A stretch of DNA of 64,000 nucleotides from Exiguobacterium sp. 9-2 (GCF_036287235.1 NZ_CP142850.1:150001-214000); one strand, 5' to 3'. Shown: positions 41,882 to 50,938, counted from the first letter of the stretch. Notes: a model not told the origin generated them from the letters alone. A program made the numbers and translations.

Positions 41882-43641
41882 TTTTTTTCACCAAGCAGAA
41901 TTTGATCGACGAACCGGGCACTTGATTTCCCGTCCTGATGCTCGAAGAAGTACTCCGCGAATGCTTTGACGTTGTGCATTTCGAAGTCTTGATTTTTAAT
42001 TCGCTCAATCAACTCTTCTGATGTCTTGACGATCGGACCAGGTACGAATTCCTCAAAATCATAGTAAAAATCGCGTTTTGAGATATAGTCTTCAAGATCG
42101 TACGCAAAGAACAACATCGGTCGATTCAATAGGGAGAATTCGAAGCACGTCGATGAGTAATCCGTGATTAAAATGTCTGAGACGAACAGCAATTCATTGA
42201 TTTCACGATGATCCGTCAAATCAAGGAAGAAGTCGGCATAGACTTCAGGAATCTCCATCCGACGACGGATGAACGGGTGGAGTTTTAGGACAAAGACATA
42301 CTCCTCATGAAGTGCTTCATACAATGCATCAAGATCCAGCTGATCAAAATCATAATAAGCACTCTTCGCACCATTTCCTCGGAATGTCGGAGCAAACATG
42401 ATGACTTTCTTTTGTTTGAAGATTGGATATTCCTCATAAATACGTGCTTTCGCTTCCTCGATGAACGGTTGATCGAAGAACATATCCGTCCGAGGAATAC
42501 CGGTCGCGATAACTTGGTCTTCCCGTAAACCAAAACCTTCTGCGTAATGACGGGCGACATTATGAGAGCTAACGATCGCTTTCGTGTAGTTCCGGTGACT
42601 GAGCGAGTTCGCACTTGGACCACCTGGTTTTCCGAGGCGACTGTAACCGAACGTCTTGAAAGCGCCAACGGCATGCCAGACTTGAACGAGGTCACTACCT
42701 TTACGAATATTCAACGGATAGATCATCGGATAGAAATCATCGACAAGAATCGTCTTTGCTGTCGCTAAGTGATACGGCAGCGCAAACTTATCACGCCAAT
42801 CACGGCGAGACTGGAGATTCGGTTTGAAGAACGTCTTCACGTCGAGATTGAGATTGCGCCGCTCGACTTCATCCAAGATATAGGCGAAGTTACCACTAAT
42901 ATCGCTTCGTGAGTCGGAAGCGAGGATGACTTTATTCTCTTGGATCGGTTGGGTCCATTTCGTGACGTTATAAATCGCCTTGAACGTAAAACGGCGGAAC
43001 TTGAACGCCCGCTTTTTCATGTTTTTCTTCCATTTCTTATACCGATCGATGACTTGAACTAAACGTTTCGATTCGCCTTTTTTCAGGGAATGGAAACCTA
43101 AAGAGTTGCTGTATTGTGAATACTGCACGACAAGTTCGTACTCAAGTAAGATCAACGCGTTACTATGTTTCGTATCAACGCGGTAAGCGATAGGAATGAG
43201 TGAACGTGTATCACCAAAAGGCGCTTCATGTAAGATCGTCTTTCCTTGCACGATGGCGAAAAAAGCATCAAAATAACCCATCGGCAACGGACGACCCGTT
43301 GGTGTAATGTGGTTCAAATTTAATTCGCCTGTAAAGGACTCTTCCGTCCAGTCTCCTTCAAATGGAAATCGGCAGATGAACGTCCGTTTATTTCGTTTGT
43401 TCCGAAAAACGATGGCACGTTCGAGTGGTACCGATACTTCAACAGGTTCAGACTGAATATAGTCGTCGACCGGTTCCTCGGAATCAGTTTGATGCGATAT
43501 AGAATTTTCAAATAATGTTTGTTCGGCGTGCAAAAAATCAGTCAATCCGCTTAAACGTGCTTCGAAACGAAACGTCGTTCCGGCTAATTCCAAGTAGGTG
43601 ACCTCGGCATGTAAAGTAGGCATAAGTGTCTCTTCTGTCAA
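41878..43641 (-). CDS. CDP-glycerol/CDP-ribitol phosphotransferase, long TarL/TarK-like form
   Basis: A 587-residue protein in two parts. Residues 1 to about 215 form a beta-rich region of unknown role (EVTYLELAGTTFRFEARLSGL). Residues about 225-580 are a TagF/TarL-type polyol-phosphate polymerase domain: DLVQVWHAVGAFKTFGYSRLGKPGG, ATGIPRTDMFF, MFAPTFRGNGAKSAYYDF, FVLKLHPFIRR, DILITDYSSTCFEFSLLNRPMLFFAYDLEDY and DFEEFVPGPIVKT. Staphylococcal TarL and TarK have a similar length and N-terminal extension. The ribosome site GGAGAG fits TTG 43641 better than ATG 43647. It is divergent from tarIJ, so a role in wall teichoic acid polymerisation is likely. Confidence 0.85.
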   Translation of the reverse strand: MTEETLMPTLHAEVTYLELAGTTFRFEARLSGLTDFLHAEQTLFENSISHQTDSEEPVDDYIQSEPVEVSVPLERAIVFRNKRNKRTFICRFPFEGDWTEESFTGELNLNHITPTGRPLPMGYFDAFFAIVQGKTILHEAPFGDTRSLIPIAYRVDTKHSNALILLEYELVVQYSQYSNSLGFHSLKKGESKRLVQVIDRYKKWKKNMKKRAFKFRRFTFKAIYNVTKWTQPIQENKVILASDSRSDISGNFAYILDEVERRNLNLDVKTFFKPNLQSRRDWRDKFALPYHLATAKTILVDDFYPMIYPLNIRKGSDLVQVWHAVGAFKTFGYSRLGKPGGPSANSLSHRNYTKAIVSSHNVARHYAEGFGLREDQVIATGIPRTDMFFDQPFIEEAKARIYEEYPIFKQKKVIMFAPTFRGNGAKSAYYDFDQLDLDALYEALHEEYVFVLKLHPFIRRRMEIPEVYADFFLDLTDHREINELLFVSDILITDYSSTCFEFSLLNRPMLFFAYDLEDYISKRDFYYDFEEFVPGPIVKTSEELIERIKNQDFEMHNVKAFAEYFFEHQDGKSSARFVDQILLGEKK

Positions 43642-43675
43642 AACCATCTCTCCTCGCTCGAATAATTACATTACA

Positions 43676-43704
43676 TTTACACAATAACGATAAAATTTTA
43701 AAAT
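43676..43704 (+). promoter_or_regulatory. Sigma-A-type promoter candidate for tarIJ
   Basis: TTTACA at 43676-43681 and TAAAAT at 43699-43704 are 17 bp apart. The leader to tarI would be about 230 nt, which is long. The 298-base spacer 43642-43939 is AT-rich and otherwise shows no clear hairpin or open frame. Confidence 0.45.
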
Positions 43705-43939
43705 GCAGTTGAACATAGTATAGTGAAACTAGAAATCACCACTCATTATATCGTGAGACATTAAAATTAATAGGAATTTCTTTATTTTTTTGTGTTTTTG
43801 TAAAATAACAGTTTAATACAGACTGGATCATTACAGATACCCTGAACGATAGGGAGAGAAAACCGACATACGATTATTTCATAAGGGAGGGAAGCAGGTC
43901 GTCTCGTGCGGAATAGGTAACGAGACACTGCGTCAGAAG

Positions 43940-44653
43940 ATGATTTATGCAGCCATTTTAGCTGGAGGAAAAGGAACACGAATGGGGAATGTCGATCGCC
44001 CGAAACAATTCTTATCGATCGGAGAACGTCCGATCATCGTCCATACAGTAGAAAAATTTTTGTTACATGAAGATTTTGACCGCATCATCATCGTCACACC
44101 GACTGCTTGGATTAACTATACACGCGATATTTTGGAAAAATACATCGGAAAAGATGACCGTCTTGTCATTACACCGGGTGGACAAGATCGAAATGAATCA
44201 ATCATGGCAGCGGTGAACTGGATTGAAGAGAAAAACGGTCTATCTGAAGAAGACATCATCGTCACACACGACGCCGTCCGTCCGTTCCTGACGCACCGCA
44301 TCATCAAGGAAAACATTGAAGCGGCGCAAGAATTCGGTTCATGTGATACGGTCATTTCTGCAATTGATACGATCGTCGCGTCAACGAACGGCAAAACGAT
44401 CACGGATATTCCAGTACGGGATCAAATGTACCAAGGACAAACGCCACAAAGCTTCCAAATCACGAAGTTAAAATCGCATTATGGGTCGCTTTCAACGGAA
44501 GAACGGGCGATTTTGACGGATGCGTGTAAGATTCTTCTTCTGAAAGGAGAAGATGTGGCGCTCGTCACAGGAGAACTGTTCAACATTAAAGTGACGACAC
44601 CATATGACCTACGGATCGCAAATGCTATCTTGAAGGAGCGGATTCATCAATGA
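43940..44653 (+). CDS. tarI: D-ribitol-5-phosphate cytidylyltransferase
   Basis: TarI makes CDP-ribitol from ribitol-5-phosphate and CTP. The 237-residue protein has the IspD/TarI nucleotidyltransferase build: LAGGKGTRMGNVDRPKQFL (residues 7-25), GGQDRNESIMAAVNW, VTHDAVRPFLTHRII and DTIVAS. IspD is the alternative, but the directly following ribitol-5-phosphate reductase with a 4-base overlap and the teichoic acid type transferases settle it for TarI. The ATG 43940 start has a weak ribosome site (GAAGA), or an earlier start may be used. Confidence 0.9.
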   Translation: MIYAAILAGGKGTRMGNVDRPKQFLSIGERPIIVHTVEKFLLHEDFDRIIIVTPTAWINYTRDILEKYIGKDDRLVITPGGQDRNESIMAAVNWIEEKNGLSEEDIIVTHDAVRPFLTHRIIKENIEAAQEFGSCDTVISAIDTIVASTNGKTITDIPVRDQMYQGQTPQSFQITKLKSHYGSLSTEERAILTDACKILLLKGEDVALVTGELFNIKVTTPYDLRIANAILKERIHQ

Positions 44654-45675
44654 TTAATCAAGTCTATCAACTCGTCGCCCCGCGTCAGATCGAAGTGACG
44701 TATGATGAGCGGTCTTTGAATACCGATCGTGTCGTCGTACGTCCAACATATTTATCGATTTGTCACGCCGATCAACGCTATTTCACAGGTAGTCGTAGTG
44801 CGGAAGTATTGGCGAAAAAATTACCGATGGCGATGATTCATGAGGGAATCGGAAAAGTCGTCCATGATCCAAGCGGTACATTCAAGAGGGGAACACTCGT
44901 CGCGATGGTACCGAATACACCGACAGAAGATGATGATATCATCGGTGAAAACTATCTGCGCACGAGTCGTTTTCGTTCGAGTGGATATGACGGCTATATG
45001 CAAGACTATGTGTTCTTGAAAGCGGATCGCCTTGTTGAGGTACCGGTCGATCTTGATCCTGAGGTCGCGGCATTCACTGAACTTGTCAGTGTATCGGTCC
45101 ATGCCTTGACTCGCTTTGAAAAGATTGCGCACCCGCGCCGTGAGACGTTCGGTGTTTGGGGAGATGGAAATCTTGGTTTCATCACGGCACTTTTGTTGCG
45201 TAAATTATATCCGGAAGCAAAACTACTCGTCTTCGGTAAAACCCAGTCGAAGCTCGACTACTTCTCGTTTGCGGACGAGACATATCACATCGACCAGATT
45301 CCAGCTGATGTCTCCTTCAACCACGGTTTCGAATGCGTCGGTGGAATCGGTAGCCAATATGCGATCAATCAGATGATCGATTACATTATTCCAGAAGGCA
45401 CGATGGCTTTGCTCGGTGTGTCAGAAGATGCCGTCGCGATCAACACGCGGATGATTCTTGAAAAAGGACTGCGTGTCTACGGATCAAGTCGAAGTACACC
45501 GGCTGATTTCGCACGGACGATGGAATTGTATCAAACTCATCCGGACATTCCAGCCTATCTATCGAATCTGGTTTCGGGCGTATTCCAAATCCGACAAATC
45601 GAAGATATTCATAAAGCGTTTGAAAACGATTTAACGAATCGCTTCGGAAAGACGGTCATGGAATGGTGCATGTGA
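44650..45675 (+). CDS. tarJ: Ribitol-5-phosphate reductase TarJ
   Basis: TarJ reduces ribulose-5-phosphate to ribitol-5-phosphate with NADPH for the next step, TarI. The 341-residue protein is a zinc medium-chain dehydrogenase: SICHADQRYFTGSR holds the catalytic Cys38, HEGIG holds the pair H64-E65, and FGVWGDGNLGFITALLL is the cofactor-binding glycine motif in place of the usual GxGxxG. The four structural zinc cysteines are absent, as is usual for this family. Its start overlaps the tarI stop (ATGA). Confidence 0.92.
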   Translation: MINQVYQLVAPRQIEVTYDERSLNTDRVVVRPTYLSICHADQRYFTGSRSAEVLAKKLPMAMIHEGIGKVVHDPSGTFKRGTLVAMVPNTPTEDDDIIGENYLRTSRFRSSGYDGYMQDYVFLKADRLVEVPVDLDPEVAAFTELVSVSVHALTRFEKIAHPRRETFGVWGDGNLGFITALLLRKLYPEAKLLVFGKTQSKLDYFSFADETYHIDQIPADVSFNHGFECVGGIGSQYAINQMIDYIIPEGTMALLGVSEDAVAINTRMILEKGLRVYGSSRSTPADFARTMELYQTHPDIPAYLSNLVSGVFQIRQIEDIHKAFENDLTNRFGKTVMEWCM

Positions 45676-45706
45676 TGATATGCGCTGAAAAAGAGGAGAA
45701 TCGTCT

Positions 45707-46909
45707 ATGAAACAAAAAATTCGGTTATTGCAACGACGGACGGTCCACTATTTGCTTGCTATGACATATTGGTTGACGAAGCGACTGCCGATCCAATCAA
45801 AGAAAGTCGTTTTTGCGACCTATCGTTCCGATCGTCTCGTCGATAACTTTCGTGCCGTCTACGATGAACTAGAGCGACGCGATTTAGGATATGAATACGT
45901 TTTTTTGTTGAAACGATTTCCTCAATCGTTGGTGGGACAAATTCAATACGTCTTCCACATGATGCGAGCGACGTATGAATTAGCGACTGCCCGTTATTTC
46001 ATCATCGATGATTATTATTATCCTGTATATGTCTCGTCCTTACGGAAAGGAACAGAAGTCATTCAGTTGTGGCATGCATGTGGTGCCTTTAAAAAGTTCG
46101 GCTATAGTGTTCTTGATAAATCCTATTCGCCGGATGACGATTATTTGAAGATGGTCCAGATTCACCGGAATTATAGCAAGGTCTATGTTTCCGGTGAAGC
46201 CTGCGTCGCACCATATGCGGATGCTTTCGGAATGACACAGGAACGGATTTATCCGTTAGGGGTTCCACGGACGGATCAACTACTGAATACAGTACGCCAA
46301 GCCCGTGTGCGAGAAAAGTTGTATGACCGATATCCAGAATGGCGTAAGAAACGAATCATCTTACTCGCTCCGACGTTCCGTGGAAACGGACAGACGACAG
46401 CACATTACGATCAAGAGCTCGATTTTGAGAAGTTTCGTCGTGAGCTTGGACCGGATACAGTCCTCTTGCTTCGCATGCATCCGTTTGTTCTTAATCCACC
46501 AATCGTACCGGACGCGTATTCGGATCAAATCATTAACATGACAGACTATCCGGACATCAATGATCTGATGCAGATTGCGGATATTCTGATCACGGATTAT
46601 TCATCTGTCATCTTCGAGTTTGCCTTGTTGCAGAAGCCAATGATTTTCCTTGTTAACGATCTGCAGTCGTACAAAGCAGAACGCGATTTCTATTTCCCGT
46701 ATGAATCCTTCGTACCGGGGCCGATTGTCTCGACGTTCGAAGACGTCATCGCTTGGATTAAACGCGGGCAATTCGATACGCAGAAGATCGAGACGTTCGC
46801 GAATCAGTTCTTTACGTATCAGGACGGGGAAGCAACCAAACGAATTGTCGATCATTTGTTATATGACACGATTCCGGAAGCACCTGTCTATACGAAAACG
46901 CCGGTATGA
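45707..46909 (+). CDS. CDP-glycerol/CDP-ribitol phosphotransferase, short TarF/TarL-like form
   Basis: A 400-residue member of the CDP-glycerol glycerophosphotransferase family without the N-terminal extension of the divergent homologue. It shows KKVVFATYRSDRLVDNFRAVYDEL, TEVIQLWHACGAFKKFGYSVLDK, YPLGVPRTDQLL, LLAPTFRGNGQTTAHYD, LLLRMHPFVL, DILITDYSSVIFEFALLQKPMIFLV and FVPGPIVSTFEDV. The size fits staphylococcal TarF-like primases, but the place straight after tarIJ is that of TarL. So the step it performs (priming or polymer extension) is open. It is peripheral to the inner membrane face by family. Confidence 0.87.
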   Translation: MKQKIRLLQRRTVHYLLAMTYWLTKRLPIQSKKVVFATYRSDRLVDNFRAVYDELERRDLGYEYVFLLKRFPQSLVGQIQYVFHMMRATYELATARYFIIDDYYYPVYVSSLRKGTEVIQLWHACGAFKKFGYSVLDKSYSPDDDYLKMVQIHRNYSKVYVSGEACVAPYADAFGMTQERIYPLGVPRTDQLLNTVRQARVREKLYDRYPEWRKKRIILLAPTFRGNGQTTAHYDQELDFEKFRRELGPDTVLLLRMHPFVLNPPIVPDAYSDQIINMTDYPDINDLMQIADILITDYSSVIFEFALLQKPMIFLVNDLQSYKAERDFYFPYESFVPGPIVSTFEDVIAWIKRGQFDTQKIETFANQFFTYQDGEATKRIVDHLLYDTIPEAPVYTKTPV

Positions 46910-46914
46910 ACACA

Positions 46915-46972
46915 AAAAAACGTTCCGATTGCGTCTCCATTTGGGGAGAGAGACGTCATCGGAACGTTTTTA
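46915..46972 (+). terminator. Terminator of the tar operon
   Basis: AAAACGTTCCGATTGCGTCTC pairs with GAGACGTCATCGGAACGTTTT (few mismatches), then T-rich sequence. Confidence 0.85.
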
Positions 46973-47028
46973 TTTTGAATTGGGGCTTGATTGGCGCGAG
47001 CAGGGGTAGCTCGCAGAATGCGCACCTC

Positions 47029-47586
47029 TTAAAAGTGCGTCAACTTGTCCTTCAGGGACGTTCTCGGTTTGACAGGTGGAACGAGGGCTGGCCAGCCGAT
47101 TTGAATGACGCCGAGAACCCGTTCATTTTCTGAAGCGTGAACGATTGAAGCATATTCTGGTGTAAACCAATGTTTTCCGCTCTTCCAGCAGCAACCAAGG
47201 CCGCGCTCTGTCGCCACCAACTGTAGATTTTGAATCATGGCAGCTGTTGCGAGTGTATCCTCTAGCTGTTGATCCGGTGTCCCTTGTACCTGACAAAGTA
47301 CTGTTAAGTAAACCGGGACTTCCCGTAATTTTCGTTCAGCCTGTTGACGTTGTTCAGATGTTTTCGTCTCGAATTGACCACGCGCTGTCAGTAACTCCAT
47401 CAAAGCATCGACGTACCGAGTTTGTCCCTCTTCGATTGCGAGAACAAAACGCCAAGGTTCTCGTAATTTATGATTCGGGGCATACATCGCCGTTTCGAGT
47501 AATGCCTCTACTAATTCGACTGGAACTGGTTGTTCCGTATAAGACCGGATGGACCGGCGTGTTTCAATCACTTGTTGGACATGCAT
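47029..47586 (-). CDS. Nitroreductase-family flavoprotein, Fur-controlled
   Basis: A 185-residue FMN nitroreductase-like protein: VIETRRSIRSYTEQPVPVELVEALLETAMYAPNHKLREPWRFVL (about residues 7-50) is the FMN-binding N-terminus, and TAAMIQNLQLVATERGLGCCWKSG (about 113-136) the second contact. Start ATG 47586 (minus) is 9 nt after GAGGAG; the longer in-frame start would overlap the Fur box. A near-perfect Fur box at 47625-47639 lies directly upstream. I recall that Bacillus subtilis YfhC, a nitroreductase-like protein, is also in the Fur regulon. A role in iron or siderophore reduction is possible but unproven. Confidence 0.87.
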   Translation of the reverse strand: MHVQQVIETRRSIRSYTEQPVPVELVEALLETAMYAPNHKLREPWRFVLAIEEGQTRYVDALMELLTARGQFETKTSEQRQQAERKLREVPVYLTVLCQVQGTPDQQLEDTLATAAMIQNLQLVATERGLGCCWKSGKHWFTPEYASIVHASENERVLGVIQIGWPALVPPVKPRTSLKDKLTHF

Positions 47587-47624
47587 CCGTTTCATCTCCT
47601 CACTGAGTACTTTTTCACTATAGA

Positions 47625-47639
47625 TGATAACGATTATCA
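47625..47639. promoter_or_regulatory. Fur box
   Basis: TGATAAC-G-ATTATCA matches the 7-1-7 Bacillus Fur consensus TGATAATnATTATCA at 13 of 14 arm positions. Flanking bases GA and TTGTCA extend the symmetry. It is 38 bp upstream of the nitroreductase start on the minus strand. Confidence 0.8.
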
Positions 47640-47663
47640 TTGTCAATGTTATTTGTCAGAAAA

Positions 47664-47695
47664 CAAAAAGACGATTCCTAAGAAGAAATCATCTT
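47664..47695 (-). terminator. Terminator of the membrane-protein gene
   Basis: On the minus strand AAGATGATT pairs with AATCGTCTT (one G-U), followed by TTTTTG and a T-rich run. Confidence 0.6.
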
Positions 47696-47709
47696 TCGTT
47701 GAATTTGTA

Positions 47710-48261
47710 TTAAGAGGCTTTTCGTTCCTCTTCTTGAGCAACAGTCGTTAGTTTCTTTTTCATGAGACGAATCCGGTACAACGCAAATAAATAATGGGCG
47801 AAATAAATCGTGAATCCCAGGAAAAGCGTTAATGCTACATGAATCTGAACGCCAGGAACAGCATGAAGCTGAATGAAGAGCAAGACAGCCATTGCCATCG
47901 TATAGAGCACCATTTCCACCGATTGTGGCATGACGCGTTGACGTTTTAGGAAAAAGGAACGCATGAGTGGTAGGACGACGAGACTGACGAGACGATCGAC
48001 CAGACCGATGACGAGCACACTGATCACCATCGCTAAACCATTTTCAAAAGTGATTAATCGTGGAAAAACAAGATATGTGACGAGTAATAGTGGTCCAACT
48101 AACAAAAAGATTGAAATCGAGGCACGTGCAAAGACGAAGAGCCCGTTGACACTTGTTAAAAAGGCGCGAAAAATCTTTTGCGACCAAGGCGATGGTCGAC
48201 CGACTTGCCAAGCAAAACAACAAGCAAAGATAAACGCATAAAATTGCAGAAAGGCAACCAT
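47710..48261 (-). CDS. Uncharacterised multi-pass membrane protein
   Basis: A 183-residue protein with five likely membrane segments: LQFYAFIFACCFAWQV, ISIFLLVGPLLLVTYLVF, LAMVISVLVIGLVDRLVSLVVLPL, VLYTMAMAVLLFIQLHAV and VALTLFLGFTIYFAHYLFALY, then a basic and charged C-terminal tail. Start ATG 48261 (minus) has AAAGGAG 9 nt upstream. I recognise no family. Single gene with its own terminator; the neighbours do not explain it. Confidence 0.75.
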   Translation of the reverse strand: MVAFLQFYAFIFACCFAWQVGRPSPWSQKIFRAFLTSVNGLFVFARASISIFLLVGPLLLVTYLVFPRLITFENGLAMVISVLVIGLVDRLVSLVVLPLMRSFFLKRQRVMPQSVEMVLYTMAMAVLLFIQLHAVPGVQIHVALTLFLGFTIYFAHYLFALYRIRLMKKKLTTVAQEEERKAS

Positions 48262-48351
48262 AAAGCATCTCCTTTAGATATGAAACTCATTGTCCCTAGT
48301 GTATCGATTTTAAGAGAGAAGTGCAAAGAAGAACTTTTCACGAAGTATAGC

Positions 48352-48382
48352 AAAAGACCAGCTGATATGACATCAACTGGTC
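48352..48382 (-). terminator. Terminator of the efflux operon
   Basis: On the minus strand GACCAGTTGAT pairs with ATCAGCTGGTC (one mismatch), then TTTTG. It lies 9 bp after the stop of the transporter gene. Confidence 0.75.
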
Positions 48383-48391
48383 CTTCATGAA

Positions 48392-50083
48392 TCAATCCAG
48401 ATTTGGTTCTTTTTTTCCGTGCAAGAAGAAGGACAGAATCAATGCGAGCGCAGATAAAACGGTCGCAATCCAGAACGCGTCAGTGATCCCTTGGATCGTT
48501 GCTTGTTTTGTCAGCATCGTAAACCAACTCGTTGAAGCAGCTTGTGAGCTACCCAGCTGTTGTCCAAGATCGTTTAAATGTTGCGAAAGCGTCGGGTCGA
48601 GCGTCGTGAACTGATTCGCATCGTCTGCCAAGTGAGCCGTCGTTTGACGGGTCATGACGGTGACGAGAATTGCCGTTCCGATGGAGCCGGCGACTTGACG
48701 AAGTGTGTTTTGGGTTGCGTTTCCGTGCGGGATCATCTTCATCGGTAAAGCGTTCATACCGGCAGTCATGATCGGCATCATGATGAATGCCATACCGAAT
48801 GACCGAAGCATGTAGATGCCCATGATGGAATAATACGACGTATCCATGTTTAATTGCGTCAATTCCCATGTCCCGTACGTCATCAACGTCAAACCGAAGA
48901 TAGCGAGCGGTCGAATACCGAAGCGGTCAAATAAACGACCGGCAATCGGTCCGGTGATTCCCATGATTAGTGATCCGGGCAAAAGGAGAAGACCTGAATC
49001 GACCGGTGAAAAACCGCGAATGCTTTGAAGGTAAATCGGTAAAAGCAACATCCCACCGAACAACGCCATCGTGACGATGACATTGATGAAGAGGGTAAAT
49101 GAAAATTCTGGAACCTTCAAGACGCGAATGTTTAACATCGGATCTTCCATCGACAGCTCACGCATTGCAAAAGCAGCAATTCCAATTAAGCCGATGACGA
49201 TCGTGCTGATGACGATCGGGCTATCCCAGCCGTCATTCCCGGCTTCACTGAATCCATAAAGGAGACTGCCGAACCCAATCGTACTGAATAATACACCAAG
49301 TGCATCAAAAGAAGGTTTCGAGAGTGGCTGTGTCAGGCGGAACCAGGCCGTACCGAGTAGCAATGTCACTAATCCAAAGAACGACATCGCATAAAACATG
49401 ACGTGCCAATCATAGTTTTGGATGACATATCCCGTGATCGTTGGTCCGACTGCTGGAGCGAGAATCATCGCGATTCCGAGCATTCCCATGGCAGCGCCAC
49501 GCTTATGCGGTGGGAACAATGTCATGAAGACATTTGATCCGAGTGGCATCAAGATACCAGCACCTGCCGCCTGAACGACACGCCCGATCATCATGACCGG
49601 GAAGTTCATCGCCATCGAACAGATGATTGATCCAAAGAAAAAGAGTGTCATCGACGCGAGGAACAACTGGCGGAACGTATAACTGCGCATTAAAAAAGCA
49701 CTGATCGGAATCAAGATCCCGTTGACGAGCATGAAACCTGTCGTCAACCACTGGGCAGTGGACGTCGACACGTTGAAGTCATTGATTAGAACCGGTAACG
49801 CGACATTAATCAACGTTTGGTTCAAAATAGCAATGAACATACCAATCAGTAAGACCGTCAGTACTTTCGGAATACTGACGTTTTCAGTCGATACTTGTTT
49901 TGAAGGTGCTGCGACTGGTGGTGTCACGGTCATCGTCGGTTCCGTCTCGAGGGACTCCTCAAGTGTCGGTCCGTCAGTGGCCAGTGCGATGTCGGATTGA
50001 CGATTCCGGCGGGCGATCCAGTTGACGCCGATGATGATCAGAATCGTGAACGCACTATATCCGAACAAGAAGGTAGTAGACAT
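48392..50083 (-). CDS. DHA2-family (EmrB/QacA) multidrug efflux transporter with N-terminal extension
   Basis: A 563-residue MFS protein with about 14 core helices. Motifs include VLTVLLIGMFIAILNQTLINVALPVLINDF (D1-like), GRVVQAAGAGILMPLGSNVFMTLFPPHKRGAAMG (motif region about 165-200) and LAPAVGPTITGYV (motif C). Unusually, before the core there is an additional membrane segment (residues 5-23, FLFGYSAFTILIIIGVNWI) and a Pro/Thr/Glu-rich linker up to about 70. Start ATG 50083 (minus) has AAGGAGG. It lies 12 bp after an EmrA-like gene, and a TetR gene is divergent. Together they look like a two-part pump. Confidence 0.88.
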   Translation of the reverse strand: MSTTFLFGYSAFTILIIIGVNWIARRNRQSDIALATDGPTLEESLETEPTMTVTPPVAAPSKQVSTENVSIPKVLTVLLIGMFIAILNQTLINVALPVLINDFNVSTSTAQWLTTGFMLVNGILIPISAFLMRSYTFRQLFLASMTLFFFGSIICSMAMNFPVMMIGRVVQAAGAGILMPLGSNVFMTLFPPHKRGAAMGMLGIAMILAPAVGPTITGYVIQNYDWHVMFYAMSFFGLVTLLLGTAWFRLTQPLSKPSFDALGVLFSTIGFGSLLYGFSEAGNDGWDSPIVISTIVIGLIGIAAFAMRELSMEDPMLNIRVLKVPEFSFTLFINVIVTMALFGGMLLLPIYLQSIRGFSPVDSGLLLLPGSLIMGITGPIAGRLFDRFGIRPLAIFGLTLMTYGTWELTQLNMDTSYYSIMGIYMLRSFGMAFIMMPIMTAGMNALPMKMIPHGNATQNTLRQVAGSIGTAILVTVMTRQTTAHLADDANQFTTLDPTLSQHLNDLGQQLGSSQAASTSWFTMLTKQATIQGITDAFWIATVLSALALILSFFLHGKKEPNLD

Positions 50084-50095
50084 GAACGTCCCTCC

Positions 50096-50791
50096 TTAAT
50101 CCTTATGAATGCGGACGGTCACATTCATACCAGGTCGAATGTCGAGTGATTTTTCTTGCGAGAGTGATACTTTAACTGGAATGACTTGTGCGACTTTCGT
50201 GTAGTTCGCATTTCCGTTTGAAGAAGGCATCATCGAGAACGTCGAAGCTGTCGTCATTCCGATCTGTTCCACTTCACCAGAAAGTGTCGTGTCAGGATAG
50301 CTGTCGACATACACGTCAACGGTTTGTCCGACTTTGATTTCATCGATTTCTGTTTCTTCGATGTTCGCTGTGACCCAAAGGTCGTTTAAGTCAAAACCAT
50401 AGGCAAGTGGTGTACCGGCTGCGACGAAGCCGTTCTTTGTCGCCATCGACTGAACGATCGTTGCCTTCGCAGGCATCGAAACAGAAAGATCTGTTGGTTT
50501 TTGTCCAGCTTGCGCAGTCATGATGTGACCAAGTGTTGCACCGCTGTCGAGCGATTCGCCTGTTTTAGCAGACCAGTCCGTTAATTTACCAGCGCTTGGG
50601 CTAGCAATCGTTATCATTTTGCCATCGATTTTCGCATTGTCTGTTTTGACATAGCTTGTTGCTTGATCGTAATAGTAGTATCCGACGACCCCACCACCGA
50701 TCAAAACGATGAGTGTAACGATATTAATGATTAATAATTTTTTCATACTCATGGGTGTGTTAGCATCCTTTCTTGTGTACAATCGATTCAA
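50096..50791 (-). CDS. HlyD/EmrA-family efflux adaptor
   Basis: A membrane-fusion-type protein of 231 residues if started at TTG 50791, or 218 from ATG 50752. It has one membrane anchor (KKLLIINIVTLIVLIGGGVVGYYYY), then the lipoyl-like halves (KTDNAKIDGKMITIASPSAGKLTDWSAKTGESLDSG and PAKATIVQSMATKNGFVAAGTPLAYGFDLNDLWVTANIEETEI), then a barrel domain. The long alpha-helical hairpin of Gram-negative EmrA is missing, which is usual in Gram-positives. TTG 50791 has GAGGAG 8 nt upstream, but that site lies in a hairpin (50798-50819). ATG 50752 has only a distant AAAGGA. Confidence 0.86.
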   Translation of the reverse strand: MNRLYTRKDANTPMSMKKLLIINIVTLIVLIGGGVVGYYYYDQATSYVKTDNAKIDGKMITIASPSAGKLTDWSAKTGESLDSGATLGHIMTAQAGQKPTDLSVSMPAKATIVQSMATKNGFVAAGTPLAYGFDLNDLWVTANIEETEIDEIKVGQTVDVYVDSYPDTTLSGEVEQIGMTTASTFSMMPSSNGNANYTKVAQVIPVKVSLSQEKSLDIRPGMNVTVRIHKD

Positions 50792-50797
50792 AAAAAG

Positions 50798-50819
50798 TAC
50801 TCCTCTGGGGGGAGGAGTA
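50798..50819 (-). promoter_or_regulatory. Hairpin covering the ribosome site of the EmrA-like gene
   Basis: TACTCCTC and GAGGAGTA (50798-50805, 50812-50819) are perfect inverted arms. On the minus-strand mRNA the 3' arm contains GAGGAG, the ribosome site for TTG 50791, so folding would hide it. As DNA, the same dyad plus the AT palindrome TAATTA-N7-TAATTA (50818-50836) next to it could be bound by the divergent TetR protein. Confidence 0.5.
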
Positions 50820-50938
50820 ATTAATATAGTTAATTATATGGATAGTTAGATAACAAACAACCAACAATTTCCGACAAAATGTTGGAAAAATAAATGATAA
50901 CGGATTCATTTTTAAAAAGATGATGGAAAAGGAGTGAA

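Noticed and set aside
46906-47133. A 75-codon plus-strand frame after the tar operon
   Set aside because: It runs through the terminator hairpin at 46915-46972 and opposite the end of the nitroreductase gene; it has no family features.
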